A stretch of 64,000 nt of DNA from Teredinibacter waterburyi (GTDB lineage: Bacteria > Pseudomonadota > Gammaproteobacteria > Pseudomonadales > Cellvibrionaceae): the NCBI RefSeq assembly GCF_001922985.1, contig NZ_MRUH01000007.1, forward strand, positions 62,001-126,000, written 5' to 3'. The notes beneath the pieces are model-generated. The model was not told the origin of the DNA. It did no database searches and saw only the letters and a program-made list of their open reading frames with translations. Within the stretch, counting starts at the first letter, position 1; each line of letters starts with the position of its first letter. Below, piece after piece: positions 1 through 9,208 of the stretch. Position numbers and translations under genes: made by a program.

Positions 1-1
1 C

Positions 2-997
2 ATTTTTGGTTGTTGGACGTCGGTTTCTCGTAAATCAGTTTTGCCGGTAATTGAAGAATTGAATGGTCTGTTGTTCTATCCCGTTCAATACGAAGGCGAA
101 GAATCCTCCAAGAACGTTTTTTACACCGGGGCAGCGCCAAATCAACAGGCGATTCCAGCAGTAGATTACTTGATGAGCGAAGAAGGCGGCTCGGTTAAGC
201 GTTGGGTGCTGGAAGGCACCGACTATGTTTATCCGCGTACCACTAACAAAATTCTTGAGCAATACTTGATGAGCAAGGGCGTAGCCAAAGCCGATATTTC
301 TATCAGCTACACGCCGTTCGGTCACGATAAGTGGTCCACTCGTGTTGCAGAAATCAAAAAGTTTGGTTCAGCGGGCAAGAAGACAGCGGTAGTTTCTACA
401 ATTAATGGCGATGCAAACGTTCCTTTCTACAAAGAGTTGGGCAACCAAGGTATTTCTGCAGAAGATATTCCAGTAGTCGCTTTCTCTGTTGGTGAAGAAG
501 AATTGTCTGGCTTTGATACCAAGCCTTTGGTTGGTCACTTGGCTGCTTGGAACTACTTTATGAGCGCCGAATCTGACGCTAACGATGCGTTCATTAAGAA
601 ATGGCAGAAGTTTATTAAAGACAAGAAGCGTGTAACCAACGATCCAATGGAAGCAACTTATATTGGCTTTAAAATGTGGGCGCAAGCTGTAGAAAAAGCG
701 GGTACTACCGCCGTTGATGCTGTTCGCCCTGCAATGTACGGCATTACTGAGCCTAACTTGACTGGCGGCATTGCGGTAATGAATACCAATCACCACCTAA
801 CCAAGCCAGTATTAATTGGTGAGATTCAAGAAGACGGCCAGTTTGAAACTGTATGGGCTACAGCTGGTGGTGTAATTGGTGATGCTTGGACTGACTTCCT
901 TCCTGAATCTGCCAACCTTGTTGCTGACTGGACTGCTCCTATTAAGTGCGGAAATTTCAACATCAAAACCGGTAAGTGCTCTGGTCAAAACTACTAG
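2..997 (+). CDS. urtA: Urea ABC transporter substrate-binding protein UrtA (5' partial)
   Basis: This is the periplasmic urea-binding component of the UrtABCDE importer. The reading frame is open from base 2, so the gene starts before the window; a TTG at 41 is internal, because the residues encoded upstream of it (FGCWTSVSRKSVLPV) already match the UrtA family. The visible 331 residues contain the family sequence GLLFYPVQYEGEESSKNVFY and a C-terminal stretch ending in a cysteine-containing KCGNFNIKTGKCSGQNY tail. The signal peptide is off-window. It is the first visible gene of a five-gene transporter locus with urtB 223 bases downstream, separated by a hairpin that could let UrtA be made in excess of the membrane parts, as is usual for binding proteins. 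Family assignment is firm; substrate specificity rests on family and operon. Confidence 0.95.
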   Translation: MFGCWTSVSRKSVLPVIEELNGLLFYPVQYEGEESSKNVFYTGAAPNQQAIPAVDYLMSEEGGSVKRWVLEGTDYVYPRTTNKILEQYLMSKGVAKADISISYTPFGHDKWSTRVAEIKKFGSAGKKTAVVSTINGDANVPFYKELGNQGISAEDIPVVAFSVGEEELSGFDTKPLVGHLAAWNYFMSAESDANDAFIKKWQKFIKDKKRVTNDPMEATYIGFKMWAQAVEKAGTTAVDAVRPAMYGITEPNLTGGIAVMNTNHHLTKPVLIGEIQEDGQFETVWATAGGVIGDAWTDFLPESANLVADWTAPIKCGNFNIKTGKCSGQNY

Positions 998-1070
998 TGA
1001 TGTATCGGCCATTCAGTTAGCTGGTACTAGCGATTTTAAATAACGTTTTACCTCACGTTAATTTAAAGCC

Positions 1071-1105
1071 AAGGCCTGGTGGTTCTATCCGAATTGCCAG
1101 GCCTT
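1071..1105 (+). terminator. Hairpin between urtA and urtB, possible attenuator
   Basis: A perfect 9-bp inverted repeat (AAGGCCTGG at 1071-1079 and CCAGGCCTT at 1097-1105) with a 17-base loop lies 73 bases after the urtA stop and is followed by ACTTTTACC. The T-run is short, so partial termination or protection of the upstream urtA mRNA is more likely than full termination. A second small palindrome (CTAATCCA-CT-TGGATTAG, 1168-1185) lies closer to urtB. Confidence 0.5.
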
Positions 1106-1220
1106 ACTTTTACCCCAAAATTTAAATAAAAATGAGCGTGAGCGATGAATACGCTCATCGACGCAGCCTAATCCACTTGGATTAGTACAGTTCTTAACTC
1201 TCGTTAGAGACTGGACGATT

Positions 1221-2903
1221 ATGAATATACTAATAAGAGCAATATGCCTAGTTGGAGTTATCTCCTTATCCGCGCTGGTGCAAGCGCAGGAGATAAAGAG
1301 CGAAGATCCTCAAGCGTCGGAAGCAACCTTAACCGAACAAAGGCAAGCAACCGAAGCTGAATTTAAATCATTGTTGGAAGATTTGAACGGTAAATCTTTT
1401 AGCGCAAAAAGTAAGGCTATTACAGCGTTGTCATTATTGAGTGACGACCGTACTTTGCCTATTCTGAAAAAAATGCAGGACGGTGAGCTTTTCTATCGAA
1501 AGAGTGATGGCGTCATTGTGTTTGTTGCTGAAGTCGAAGAGGGGCTGGAGCTAACGGATGTGATTAGTGGCGAAAGCCTAGGCGTAGTTGGCAGCCGCGA
1601 TGCCCGTAAAATCAGAATCAATAACGGCGTTCGACAACAGCTTCGTTCTGCTGTTGCGTTACTAGAGCTGGCGAGCCCAGATCGAAAATTACGTTTAGAA
1701 TCTGCCCGCAATATGATTAAGTCGCCCGATGATTCCTTGCGCGAGGTATTGGCTCTGGCATCAAAAAAAGAAAAGTCGGACGAAGTTAAACACCTCCTCG
1801 ATGTGGCAATTGCGCGCATCGATATCCAATCAGACGACCAAGAAGTTCGCGCTGATGCGGTTGAGGTTCTAGGTACAGCAGTCGAACCCGAAGCTGTAGC
1901 AGTATTAAACAGCCTTGCAAAAAAAGGTGAGGACGGAAAATACCTAGAGTCCAATGTCGAAATTGCCAAGCTAGCGGAGTTAAAGCTGAAGAGCATTAAT
2001 ACCAAGCTTGGCATATTCAAGTTTACCGAAAACCTAATGTTTGGCTTAAGTCTTGGTTCTATTCTGCTACTAGCTGCAATTGGTTTGGCGATTACGTTCG
2101 GCGTGATGGGTGTAATTAATATGGCCCACGGCGAAATGATTATGCTTGGTGCCTACACCACCTTTGCAATTCAGCAACTCTTACCAAATCACATTAACGT
2201 TTCACTGCTGTTGGCAGTTCCCGCTGCATTCTTAGTTTCGGGTACAGCTGGTGTGTTGATCGAGCGAATTATCATTCGTCATCTCTATGGCCGACCACTC
2301 GATACCCTATTGGCAACTTTTGGGATTAGCCTGATTTTACAGCAGGCGGTGCGGATGTATCGGGCGAATAACGTCCCGGTGGTTACACCTGATTGGCTGA
2401 GCGGATTTTGGCAAGTGAACGGTGCTTTATCCATTACTTATAACCGTATTTATATTTTAATTTTCGCGTTATTTGTATTGGCAGCCTTAGCTTTGCTGTT
2501 GAAAAAAACCTTGGTTGGCTTGCAGATGAGAGCGGTAACTCAAAATCGCGCAATGGCGAACTCTATGGGTATTCGCTCCAATTGGGTTGATGCACTCACC
2601 TTTGGACTGGGCTCCGGTATCGCCGGCATCGCTGGCGTTGCGCTCAGCCAAATTACCAATGTAGGCCCTAACCTTGGCCAAAGCTATATTATCGACTCGT
2701 TTATGGTGGTGGTATTTGGCGGTGTCGGTAATCTGTTGGGTACTTTTTTCGCGGCTATGAGTCTGGGTATTGTGAATAAATTCTTGGAGCCGGTAACCGG
2801 CGCCGTAATCGGAAAAATAATTGTGCTTGTTTTTATCATTCTGTTTATTCAATGGCGGCCGCGCGGATTATTCGCGTTAAAAGGCCGGTTTGCGGAGGAT
2901 TGA
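1221..2903 (+). CDS. urtB: Urea ABC transporter permease UrtB
   Basis: UrtB is one of two membrane permeases of the urea importer. The 560-residue protein has a cleavable-looking signal sequence (about residues 1-22, ending ALVQAQ), a long soluble region to about residue 265 that is rich in charged and helical sequence, and then the LivH-type permease domain with about eight membrane segments. The sequence GVMGVINMAHGEMIMLGAY near residue 295 is the family hallmark. The extra N-terminal domain is a known feature of UrtB compared with LivH. The start ATG at 1221 is followed directly by the signal peptide. The stop lies four bases before the urtC start, so the two are almost certainly cotranscribed and translationally linked. 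Confidence 0.95.
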   Translation: MNILIRAICLVGVISLSALVQAQEIKSEDPQASEATLTEQRQATEAEFKSLLEDLNGKSFSAKSKAITALSLLSDDRTLPILKKMQDGELFYRKSDGVIVFVAEVEEGLELTDVISGESLGVVGSRDARKIRINNGVRQQLRSAVALLELASPDRKLRLESARNMIKSPDDSLREVLALASKKEKSDEVKHLLDVAIARIDIQSDDQEVRADAVEVLGTAVEPEAVAVLNSLAKKGEDGKYLESNVEIAKLAELKLKSINTKLGIFKFTENLMFGLSLGSILLLAAIGLAITFGVMGVINMAHGEMIMLGAYTTFAIQQLLPNHINVSLLLAVPAAFLVSGTAGVLIERIIIRHLYGRPLDTLLATFGISLILQQAVRMYRANNVPVVTPDWLSGFWQVNGALSITYNRIYILIFALFVLAALALLLKKTLVGLQMRAVTQNRAMANSMGIRSNWVDALTFGLGSGIAGIAGVALSQITNVGPNLGQSYIIDSFMVVVFGGVGNLLGTFFAAMSLGIVNKFLEPVTGAVIGKIIVLVFIILFIQWRPRGLFALKGRFAED

Positions 2904-2907
2904 TAAA

Positions 2908-4092
2908 ATGCTAAAAAATTCAATTCTCTATACGCTTATTATGAACGACAAAGTTGGCCGCTACATTTTGGCTGCGCTTTTAGCTTTGGCAATATTGGTA
3001 CCCATACTGAATATTGTTATGCCAGAAGATTCGTTTCTACATGTACCCACTTACACGGTTAGTTTGCTCGGTAAGTACCTGTGTTATGCCTTACTGGCTT
3101 TAGCCTTAGATCTGGTCTGGGGTTATTGCGGTATCCTAAGTTTAGGCCACGGCGCATTTTTTGCCTTGGGCGGTTACGCCATGGGCATGTATCTGATGCG
3201 CCAGATTGGTGATCGCGGTGTTTATGGTAACGCCGAATTGCCTGACTTTATGGTGTTCCTAAACTGGGATAGCCTGCCCTGGTATTGGCTTGGCTTCGAC
3301 AGCTTTACCTTCGCGATGATTATGGTAATCGTCGTTCCCGGTTTGCTGGCATTTGTGTTTGGTTGGCTTGCTTTCCGTTCACGGGTTACCGGTGTGTATC
3401 TGTCGATCATTACCCAAGCTTTAACCTTTGCGTTAATGCAGGCTTTTTTCTTAAATGATTTTGGCTTCGGTGGTAATAATGGCCTTACCGACTTTAAAGA
3501 AATTTTAGGGTTTGATATACAGTCAGACGGAACCCGATTAACCCTTTTTGTTTTGTCTGCCGTGTCGGTAATACTGGCTTATCTCGCCTGTCGATTTATA
3601 ACCACAAGCAAGTTCGGTCGAGTCCTTGTGTCGATACGCGATGCGGAAAGTCGCACACGTTTCTTAGGCTATCGCGTCGAGCACTACAAATTATTGGTGT
3701 TTATTTTTAGTGCCATGCTCGCCGGTATCGCCGGTGCATTATTTGTCCCTCAAGTTGGCATAATTAATCCAGGCGAATTTTCACCGATTAACTCTATCGA
3801 AATTGTAATTTGGGTAGCTCTCGGCGGCCGCGGTACGCTTTACGGCGCCGTAATTGGGGCCTTGGTTGTTAACTATGCGAAAACCTATTTTACTGGTGCT
3901 TTTCCGGAGATTTGGTTGTTTATGTTGGGCGGGTTGTTCGTTATTTCTACGACCTATTTACCGCGCGGTATTGTTGGCGTGGCGGAATCACTGATGGGCA
4001 AACGTAAAGCGCGCTCTACTCATGGTAGCGATGATTCACCAGACCAAAGCGATGCCGATAATGACAAAAACATAGGGGAGGTGAAGTCGTGA
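2908..4092 (+). CDS. urtC: Urea ABC transporter permease UrtC
   Basis: UrtC is the second permease of the urea importer (LivM type). The ATG at 2908 is chosen because CGGAGGA at 2893-2899 sits at ribosome-binding distance; a TTG at 2890 would start inside urtB without such a site. The 394-residue product carries multiple membrane helices, the motif WGYCGILSLGHGAFFALGGY near residue 70, and a hydrophilic tail rich in Asp and Ser after about residue 365. Its stop overlaps the GTG start of urtD by four bases, a typical translational coupling. Family membership is clear from motif and context. Confidence 0.95.
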   Translation: MLKNSILYTLIMNDKVGRYILAALLALAILVPILNIVMPEDSFLHVPTYTVSLLGKYLCYALLALALDLVWGYCGILSLGHGAFFALGGYAMGMYLMRQIGDRGVYGNAELPDFMVFLNWDSLPWYWLGFDSFTFAMIMVIVVPGLLAFVFGWLAFRSRVTGVYLSIITQALTFALMQAFFLNDFGFGGNNGLTDFKEILGFDIQSDGTRLTLFVLSAVSVILAYLACRFITTSKFGRVLVSIRDAESRTRFLGYRVEHYKLLVFIFSAMLAGIAGALFVPQVGIINPGEFSPINSIEIVIWVALGGRGTLYGAVIGALVVNYAKTYFTGAFPEIWLFMLGGLFVISTTYLPRGIVGVAESLMGKRKARSTHGSDDSPDQSDADNDKNIGEVKS

Positions 4093-4862
4093 CTACACAT
4101 CAACCGATCAACGCCTCGGCAGAAATCCGCAGTATTCTTTATTTAAATGGTGTTACTAAAACGTTCGATGGTTTCAAAGCCATTAACAATCTGTCTTTGG
4201 ATATAGCTCCGGGTGAACTGCGCGCGATTATCGGTCCTAACGGCGCCGGCAAAAGCACGATGATGGATATCATTACGGGAAAAACCAAACCGGACGCCGG
4301 TGAGGTGCGCTTTAAAGATCATATTGATCTAACCCGTTACGACGAGGCTGATATTGCCAACATGGGTATTGGCCGCAAGTTCCAGAAGCCAACGGTCATT
4401 GATAGCTTATCGATTTGGGATAACCTAGAGCTTGCTCTCGCCGGCAATCGTGGTGTGTTGCAAACGCTTTTCTATAAGCTTAAAGCCGCTCAGGCAGATC
4501 GCATTGACGAGGTGATTAATCTTATTGGCCTTTCCGAAAAGAAAAAAGACCTAGCCGAAAATCTATCTCACGGCCAAAAGCAGTGGTTGGAGATTGGCAT
4601 GTTGTTTATTCAAGAGCCAGAAGTGTTATTGGTCGATGAGCCGGCAGGCGGGATGACCGATTACGAAACCATGGAAACCGCACGCCTATTAAAAGATATA
4701 GCGAAGAGTCATTCGGTTATTGTGGTCGAGCACGACATGGAATTTGTCCGCGCCTTGGATTGTAAGGTAACGGTTTTACACGAGGGTAGTGTATTGGCCG
4801 AAGGCACGTTGGATAAGGTTTCTTCCAATCCGCGTGTAATCGAAGTTTACCTCGGCCGCTAA
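4089..4862 (+). CDS. urtD: Urea ABC transporter ATP-binding protein UrtD
   Basis: This is one of the two cytoplasmic ATPases of the urea importer. The 257-residue protein contains Walker A (GPNGAGKST, about residues 51-59), a signature region LSHGQKQWLEIGM, Walker B (VLLVDEPAGGMTD) and the switch histidine in VIVVEHDMEFV. The modified signature LSHGQ instead of LSGGQ is usual for UrtD/LivG-like proteins. It starts with GTG overlapping the urtC stop, and urtE follows after 12 bases. The N-terminal 20 or so residues before the ABC fold are poorly conserved. Confidence 0.95.
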   Translation: MTTHQPINASAEIRSILYLNGVTKTFDGFKAINNLSLDIAPGELRAIIGPNGAGKSTMMDIITGKTKPDAGEVRFKDHIDLTRYDEADIANMGIGRKFQKPTVIDSLSIWDNLELALAGNRGVLQTLFYKLKAAQADRIDEVINLIGLSEKKKDLAENLSHGQKQWLEIGMLFIQEPEVLLVDEPAGGMTDYETMETARLLKDIAKSHSVIVVEHDMEFVRALDCKVTVLHEGSVLAEGTLDKVSSNPRVIEVYLGR

Positions 4863-4874
4863 CAGGGGAATATT

Positions 4875-5570
4875 ATGTTAAGTGCAAAAAATATTGATCT
4901 TCATTACGGCGCAAGTCAGGCGCTAGAAAACGTTAGCCTAGAGGCCGCTAAGGGTGAAATCACCTGTATTCTCGGTCGCAACGGTGTAGGTAAAACCAGC
5001 TTGATGCAGGCCGTAACCGGAAGGCAGGGTATTACCTCCGGCAGTGTTGAGTGGAATGGTCGTGATATTTCCAAACTTAGCGCGGCAGATCGCGCGCGTT
5101 TAGGAATTGCCTATGTGCCGCAGGGGCGACAAATATTTTCTCAGTTAACCGTGTTGGAAAATTTGAAAACCGGCTTTGCCGCGCTGCCTCGTGGCGAGCG
5201 AAAAGTTAACGATGAAATTTTTGATTTGTTCCCTGTGTTGCGAAAAATGTTGCACCGTCGTGGCGGCGACTTGTCTGGTGGCCAGCAGCAGCAGCTATCG
5301 ATTGGTCGCGCGCTGGTAATGAAACCGAAATTATTAATTTTGGATGAGCCAACCGAAGGCATTCAGCCGTCAATTATTAAGGATATCCACAATGTAATTT
5401 CGATTTTGCGGCAGCAGGGCGAGATGGCGATTATTTTGGTGGAGCAATACTTTGAGTTTGCTCGCGACTTGGGGGATAAATACGCGGTGATGGATCGCGG
5501 TGTTGTTACTTTGTCGGGGGATATTAAATCGATGGATGAACAGGCCGTTCGTAAGTTCCTTACCGTATAA
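4875..5570 (+). CDS. urtE: Urea ABC transporter ATP-binding protein UrtE
   Basis: This is the second ATPase of the urea importer (LivF type). It is 231 residues, the normal family size, with Walker A (GRNGVGKTS), the signature DLSGGQQQQLSIGRAL, Walker B (LLILDEPTEGIQPS) and the switch histidine position replaced in ILVEQYFEFA, where Gln stands instead of His as is common in LivF/UrtE. The start ATG at 4875 is preceded by CAGGGGAAT. It is the last gene of the urt locus. No urease structural or accessory genes follow in this window, so the imported urea must be hydrolysed by enzymes encoded elsewhere. Confidence 0.95.
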   Translation: MLSAKNIDLHYGASQALENVSLEAAKGEITCILGRNGVGKTSLMQAVTGRQGITSGSVEWNGRDISKLSAADRARLGIAYVPQGRQIFSQLTVLENLKTGFAALPRGERKVNDEIFDLFPVLRKMLHRRGGDLSGGQQQQLSIGRALVMKPKLLILDEPTEGIQPSIIKDIHNVISILRQQGEMAIILVEQYFEFARDLGDKYAVMDRGVVTLSGDIKSMDEQAVRKFLTV

Positions 5571-5590
5571 CCTAGAAAGAAAAGATGCTG

Positions 5591-5632
5591 CTACAGCGCC
5601 GTCACTTTATCGATTAAGTGATAGCGCTGTAG
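5591..5632. terminator. Long hairpin between convergent urtE and TRAP binding-protein genes
   Basis: The 42-base stretch folds into a 17-pair stem with one mismatch and one G-T pair, arms CTACAGCGC.../...GCGCTGTAG, and an 8-base loop. It lies in the 74-base gap between two convergent stops, and the minus-strand transcript would have a T-rich tract (CTTTTCTTTC) a few bases beyond the stem. The position and stem strength fit a bidirectional terminator. Confidence 0.6.
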
Positions 5633-5644
5633 TGGTACTTAGTA

Positions 5645-6772
5645 TTAACGCGCCTCGAAATAAGCCTCTTCACTTAAGCGGTGGTACTCTCGCACTCCGT
5701 CCAGATACGCCTTGTAAGATTTATACACCTTTGCAAATACTGGGTCGGATGCCGACATTTCGTCGTACAGTTCGAAAGAAATACGTTTGAATTCCGCCAG
5801 TACATCGTCGGGAAATTTGCGTAGTTCTACCCCTTTGACGTTGATCAATTCATCAAAGGCGGCAACGTTGCGTACGGTGTACTCGTCGAGCATATCTTGA
5901 TTGACCGCGCGTGCTGCGGTTTCGACGATAGCTTTTAAATCGTCCGGTAATGTATTGAAGGCATCTTTATTTACAATAATTTCTAGAGTCGGGCCGGGCT
6001 CGTGCCAGCCGGGGTAATAATAGTATTGAGCGATTTGATGGAAACCAAAGGCTAGATCGTTATAGGGGCCAACCCATTCGGTCGCGTCGATAACGCCAGA
6101 CTGTAGCGAGGTATAAAGTTCCCCGCCGGGAATGTTGACGGCGGTTCCGCCCGCGCGACTAAACACTTCGCCGCCCAATCCGGGGATACGCATTTTTAGA
6201 CCCTGCAGGTCCGAAATAGAATTTATCTCGCGATTAAACCAGCCGCCCATTTGTACGCCAGTGTTGCCGGCGGCAAAAGGGACGAGATTAAAGTCGTTGT
6301 ATATTTCTCGCCACAGCGCCATGCCGCCACCGTAGTGCAGCCAGCCATTCAGTTCTTGTGCATTTAAGCCAAAAGGCACAGCGGTAAAAAAGACTGCAGC
6401 CGGAACTTTACCTTTCCAGTAGTAGGCCGCGCCGTGGCCCATTTGTACGCTGCCGGAAGAGACTGCACCAAATACCCCAAGTGCAGGTACTATTTCGTTA
6501 GCGCCGTGTACTTGTATTTTTAACCGACCGCTACTCATTGCGTCGACCATGCGCGCAAAATTTTCTGGCGCGGAACCTAACCCCGGAAAATTCTTCGGCC
6601 AAGTGGTTACCATTTTCCAAGTAAATGTGTCTGTGTCGCCGCTTGTCTCGCTTTGATGCTGGGCCGTTGTGTTAGTGCTGTCGAGAACGAGCAAAGTAAA
6701 TAGAATCACACACAGGGATAGTGCCGCGACTAGTGCGGTTGGTAGCCACCATGGGGCATAACGTGCTTGCAT
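5645..6772 (-). CDS. TRAP transporter solute-binding protein (DctP/TakP type)
   Basis: This is an extracytoplasmic solute receptor of the TRAP family, predicted to capture an organic acid in the periplasm. The 375-residue protein begins with an N-terminal hydrophobic segment (about residues 10-31) that could be a signal peptide or anchor, followed by the family start WKMVTTWPKNFPG. Family-typical segments include the MRIPGLGGEVFSRAGGTAVN region and GVIDATEWVGPYNDLAFGFH, which in this subfamily (alpha-keto acid binders such as TakP) includes ligand-contacting residues. The corresponding membrane proteins (DctQ, DctM) are not adjacent: the gene stands alone between the urt locus and uvrD. The substrate cannot be deduced from this sequence alone. 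Confidence 0.88.
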   Translation of the reverse strand: MQARYAPWWLPTALVAALSLCVILFTLLVLDSTNTTAQHQSETSGDTDTFTWKMVTTWPKNFPGLGSAPENFARMVDAMSSGRLKIQVHGANEIVPALGVFGAVSSGSVQMGHGAAYYWKGKVPAAVFFTAVPFGLNAQELNGWLHYGGGMALWREIYNDFNLVPFAAGNTGVQMGGWFNREINSISDLQGLKMRIPGLGGEVFSRAGGTAVNIPGGELYTSLQSGVIDATEWVGPYNDLAFGFHQIAQYYYYPGWHEPGPTLEIIVNKDAFNTLPDDLKAIVETAARAVNQDMLDEYTVRNVAAFDELINVKGVELRKFPDDVLAEFKRISFELYDEMSASDPVFAKVYKSYKAYLDGVREYHRLSEEAYFEAR

Positions 6773-6867
6773 GAGGTATTAGCCTTTTCTTGGAATGCTT
6801 ATTATTAATTTTTTAGGCCGGCGTACTGTTTACGATGGTGTTCGTATTAACTGAATCGCCGCGCAGT

Positions 6868-9108
6868 TTACGCGGGCTCTAATTTTGCGTAGCGCAACAC
6901 TAACCATTTACTACCTTCGGAACCGAAATTGACGCTCACTTGTGCGGAATCGCCGTGGCCCTGAAATTGTAAAATAGTGCCTTCGCCAAAAACCGGATGC
7001 TTAACTAACTGACCTAGGGCTAAGTTTGGGTAAGCACTCTGCAGCGACTGATTGCCCAATGCTTGGCGCACGCGTGTTTCCGCTGCGGAAACAATGCTGC
7101 GGCTGCCAAAACCGCCGGGCTGGCCACCGTATGAGGCGGGGCGAGTGATCGTCGATTTAATTCTGACTTCTTGCATTAAGTCTTTAGGAATTTCGCGCAC
7201 GAAACGCGATACTGAATTAAAGTTTTCAGTGCCGTGTAGGCGTCGGCTTTCGGCGAACGAGATCACCAGTTTTTTCATGGCGCGGGTAATGCCGACGTAA
7301 CACAAACGTCGTTCTTCAGACATTCTGCCCGGTTCTTCGGCTGACATTTTATGGGGGAACAGGTTTTCTTCCATACCGGCTAAAAATACCAGTGGAAACT
7401 CCAAACCTTTTGCCGAGTGCAAGGTCATCATTTGCACGGCGTCTTCAAATTCGTCGGCTTGGGTGTCGCCGGCATTGAGTGCGGCGTTATCTAAAAATTG
7501 TTGTAGTGGGGTTAGGTCTTCGTCATCGGCAACAAAAACACGACCGGCATTCACCAGTTCCTCTAAGTTTTCAATGCGCGCTTGGCCTTTTTCACCCTTT
7601 TCTTTTTTATGGAACTCAAGCAGTCCACTTTGATTGATAACGCGTTCAATCGCGGCATCTAAACTCAGGCCGATAATTGTGTCTTGGAGTTCACTTAGCA
7701 ATGCGTCGAAGCCGCGTAGCGCGGTGCTGGCCCGAGCGGTAAACACACCTTTACTGATGGCGCCGCGCATTGCATCGAACAGGGAGCAACCTTGTTCGCG
7801 CGCGAATAAGCGCAGGGTTTCGATGGTTTTACTGCCGATACCGCGCGTTGGCGTATTGATGACACGCTCAAAGGAGGCGTCGTCGTTGCGATTGGACAAT
7901 AGACGCAAATAGGCGACGGCGTTTTTAATTTCTAAGCGTTCATAGAAACGTTGGCCGCCGTAGATTCGGTAGGGCATATCTTCGCGAATAAAGGCTTCTT
8001 CCAATACACGCGACTGAGCGTTAGAGCGATAAAGAATGGCGCAATCACTGTTGTTGGCTTTGTTTGCACTCACCCAGGAGGTAATGCTGTCGACTATGTA
8101 ACGGGCTTCGTCCTGCTCATTAAATGCGGTATAGAGATCAATTTTTTCGCCGTCACCGTCGCTGGTCCAAAGTGATTTACCTAGGCGGTCGGTATTGTTT
8201 TCGATCACCGCGTTTGCCGCGTTCAGAATCGTAGCGGTGGAGCGGTAGTTTTGTTCGAGTCGGGTTACCGCCACGGGGGCAAAGTCGGTTTCGAAGGCTT
8301 GGATGTTTTCAATCTTAGCGCCGCGCCAGCCGTAGATAGACTGGTCGTCATCGCCGACTGCAGTGATATGGGCTTCTTTGCCGGCCAACACACGTAGCCA
8401 GGCGTATTGTACCGAGTTGGTATCTTGAAACTCGTCGACTAATAGAGCTTTGAAACGCTGTTGATAGTGCTTTAGTAGTGTGGGGTTTTTCAGCCACAAT
8501 TCGTGGGATCGCAGTAATAATTCTGCAAAATCGACCATGCCGCCGCGTTCACAGGCTTCTTCATAGGCGTGGTATATCGATTTCATGGTGATCAGAAACG
8601 GATCGTGTCCGGCGTCGATATGCTGAGCGCGCCGACCTTCGTCTTTTTCCGAACCGATAAACCACATCGCCTGTTTGGCTGGGTAGCGGCTATCGTCAAT
8701 ATTCAGTGCCTGATAAACCCGTTTTACCAAACGTAGCTGGTCGTCGCCATCGAGAATTTGAAAGTTCTGGGGTAAACCCGCTTCTTGCCAGTGTGCTTTT
8801 AGTAAGCGATGCGCAATGCCGTGAAAGGTGCCTACCCACATAGTGCGTAATCGGCCTTCGCCGAGGGTGTCGCCAAGCAGTTGGTGTAAGCGCTCTTTCA
8901 TCTCCTTGGCGGCCTTGTTGGTAAAGGTAACTGCCATTATTTGGTTGGGAGAGTAGCTTTCTTCCTGCATTAGCCAGGCAATGCGGTGTACCAGCACGCG
9001 AGTTTTGCCGCTGCCGGCGCCCGCAAGTACCAATTGGTTGGCGGGAGGGGCAGACACGGCTTCGCGCTGGGCTTCGTTTAAGTTGTTCAATAGTCGATGA
9101 TCATTCAT
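6868..9108 (-). CDS. uvrD: DNA helicase II UvrD
   Basis: UvrD is a 3'-5' superfamily 1A helicase acting in nucleotide excision and mismatch repair. The start is set at the ATG at 9108 (MNDHRLLNNLNEAQREAV), because the 34 residues before it in the longer frame look non-coding. The 746-residue product has Walker A GAGSGKTRVL near residue 33, DEFQDTN (motif II), GDDDQSIYGWRGA (motif III), and LHSAKGLEFPLVFLAGMEE (motif V). A C-terminal Tudor-like domain begins around GQLVKHPVFGEGTI. Length and motif order match UvrD better than Rep or PcrA. It is transcribed away from the MFS gene across a 100-base gap. Confidence 0.95.
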   Translation of the reverse strand: MNDHRLLNNLNEAQREAVSAPPANQLVLAGAGSGKTRVLVHRIAWLMQEESYSPNQIMAVTFTNKAAKEMKERLHQLLGDTLGEGRLRTMWVGTFHGIAHRLLKAHWQEAGLPQNFQILDGDDQLRLVKRVYQALNIDDSRYPAKQAMWFIGSEKDEGRRAQHIDAGHDPFLITMKSIYHAYEEACERGGMVDFAELLLRSHELWLKNPTLLKHYQQRFKALLVDEFQDTNSVQYAWLRVLAGKEAHITAVGDDDQSIYGWRGAKIENIQAFETDFAPVAVTRLEQNYRSTATILNAANAVIENNTDRLGKSLWTSDGDGEKIDLYTAFNEQDEARYIVDSITSWVSANKANNSDCAILYRSNAQSRVLEEAFIREDMPYRIYGGQRFYERLEIKNAVAYLRLLSNRNDDASFERVINTPTRGIGSKTIETLRLFAREQGCSLFDAMRGAISKGVFTARASTALRGFDALLSELQDTIIGLSLDAAIERVINQSGLLEFHKKEKGEKGQARIENLEELVNAGRVFVADDEDLTPLQQFLDNAALNAGDTQADEFEDAVQMMTLHSAKGLEFPLVFLAGMEENLFPHKMSAEEPGRMSEERRLCYVGITRAMKKLVISFAESRRLHGTENFNSVSRFVREIPKDLMQEVRIKSTITRPASYGGQPGGFGSRSIVSAAETRVRQALGNQSLQSAYPNLALGQLVKHPVFGEGTILQFQGHGDSAQVSVNFGSEGSKWLVLRYAKLEPA

Positions 9109-9165
9109 AGGCGGGGATTGTAGCAGATTGCATCGAGTGTTGAGCTTGCGTTTACCCCTTGCAGG

Positions 9166-9171
9166 TATAAT
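9166..9171 (+). promoter_or_regulatory. Candidate -10 hexamer for the MFS gene
   Basis: A perfect TATAAT lies 38 bases before the MFS start in the uvrD/MFS divergent gap. The only TTGA-like -35 candidate (TTGAGC at 9140-9145) has an over-long spacer of 20 bases, so this call rests mainly on the -10 match and position. Confidence 0.35.
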
Positions 9172-9208
9172 TCTCACATTCCTCCCGTCCTTAGAACCTC
9201 CGCCACCC

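Noticed and set aside
1493-2020. 175-codon frame antisense to urtB
   Set aside because: Ser/Arg-rich shadow of a well-supported gene.
5500-5790. 96-codon frame bridging the end of urtE and the TRAP gene
   Set aside because: It runs through the hairpin and two real genes in other frames, with no protein-like character.
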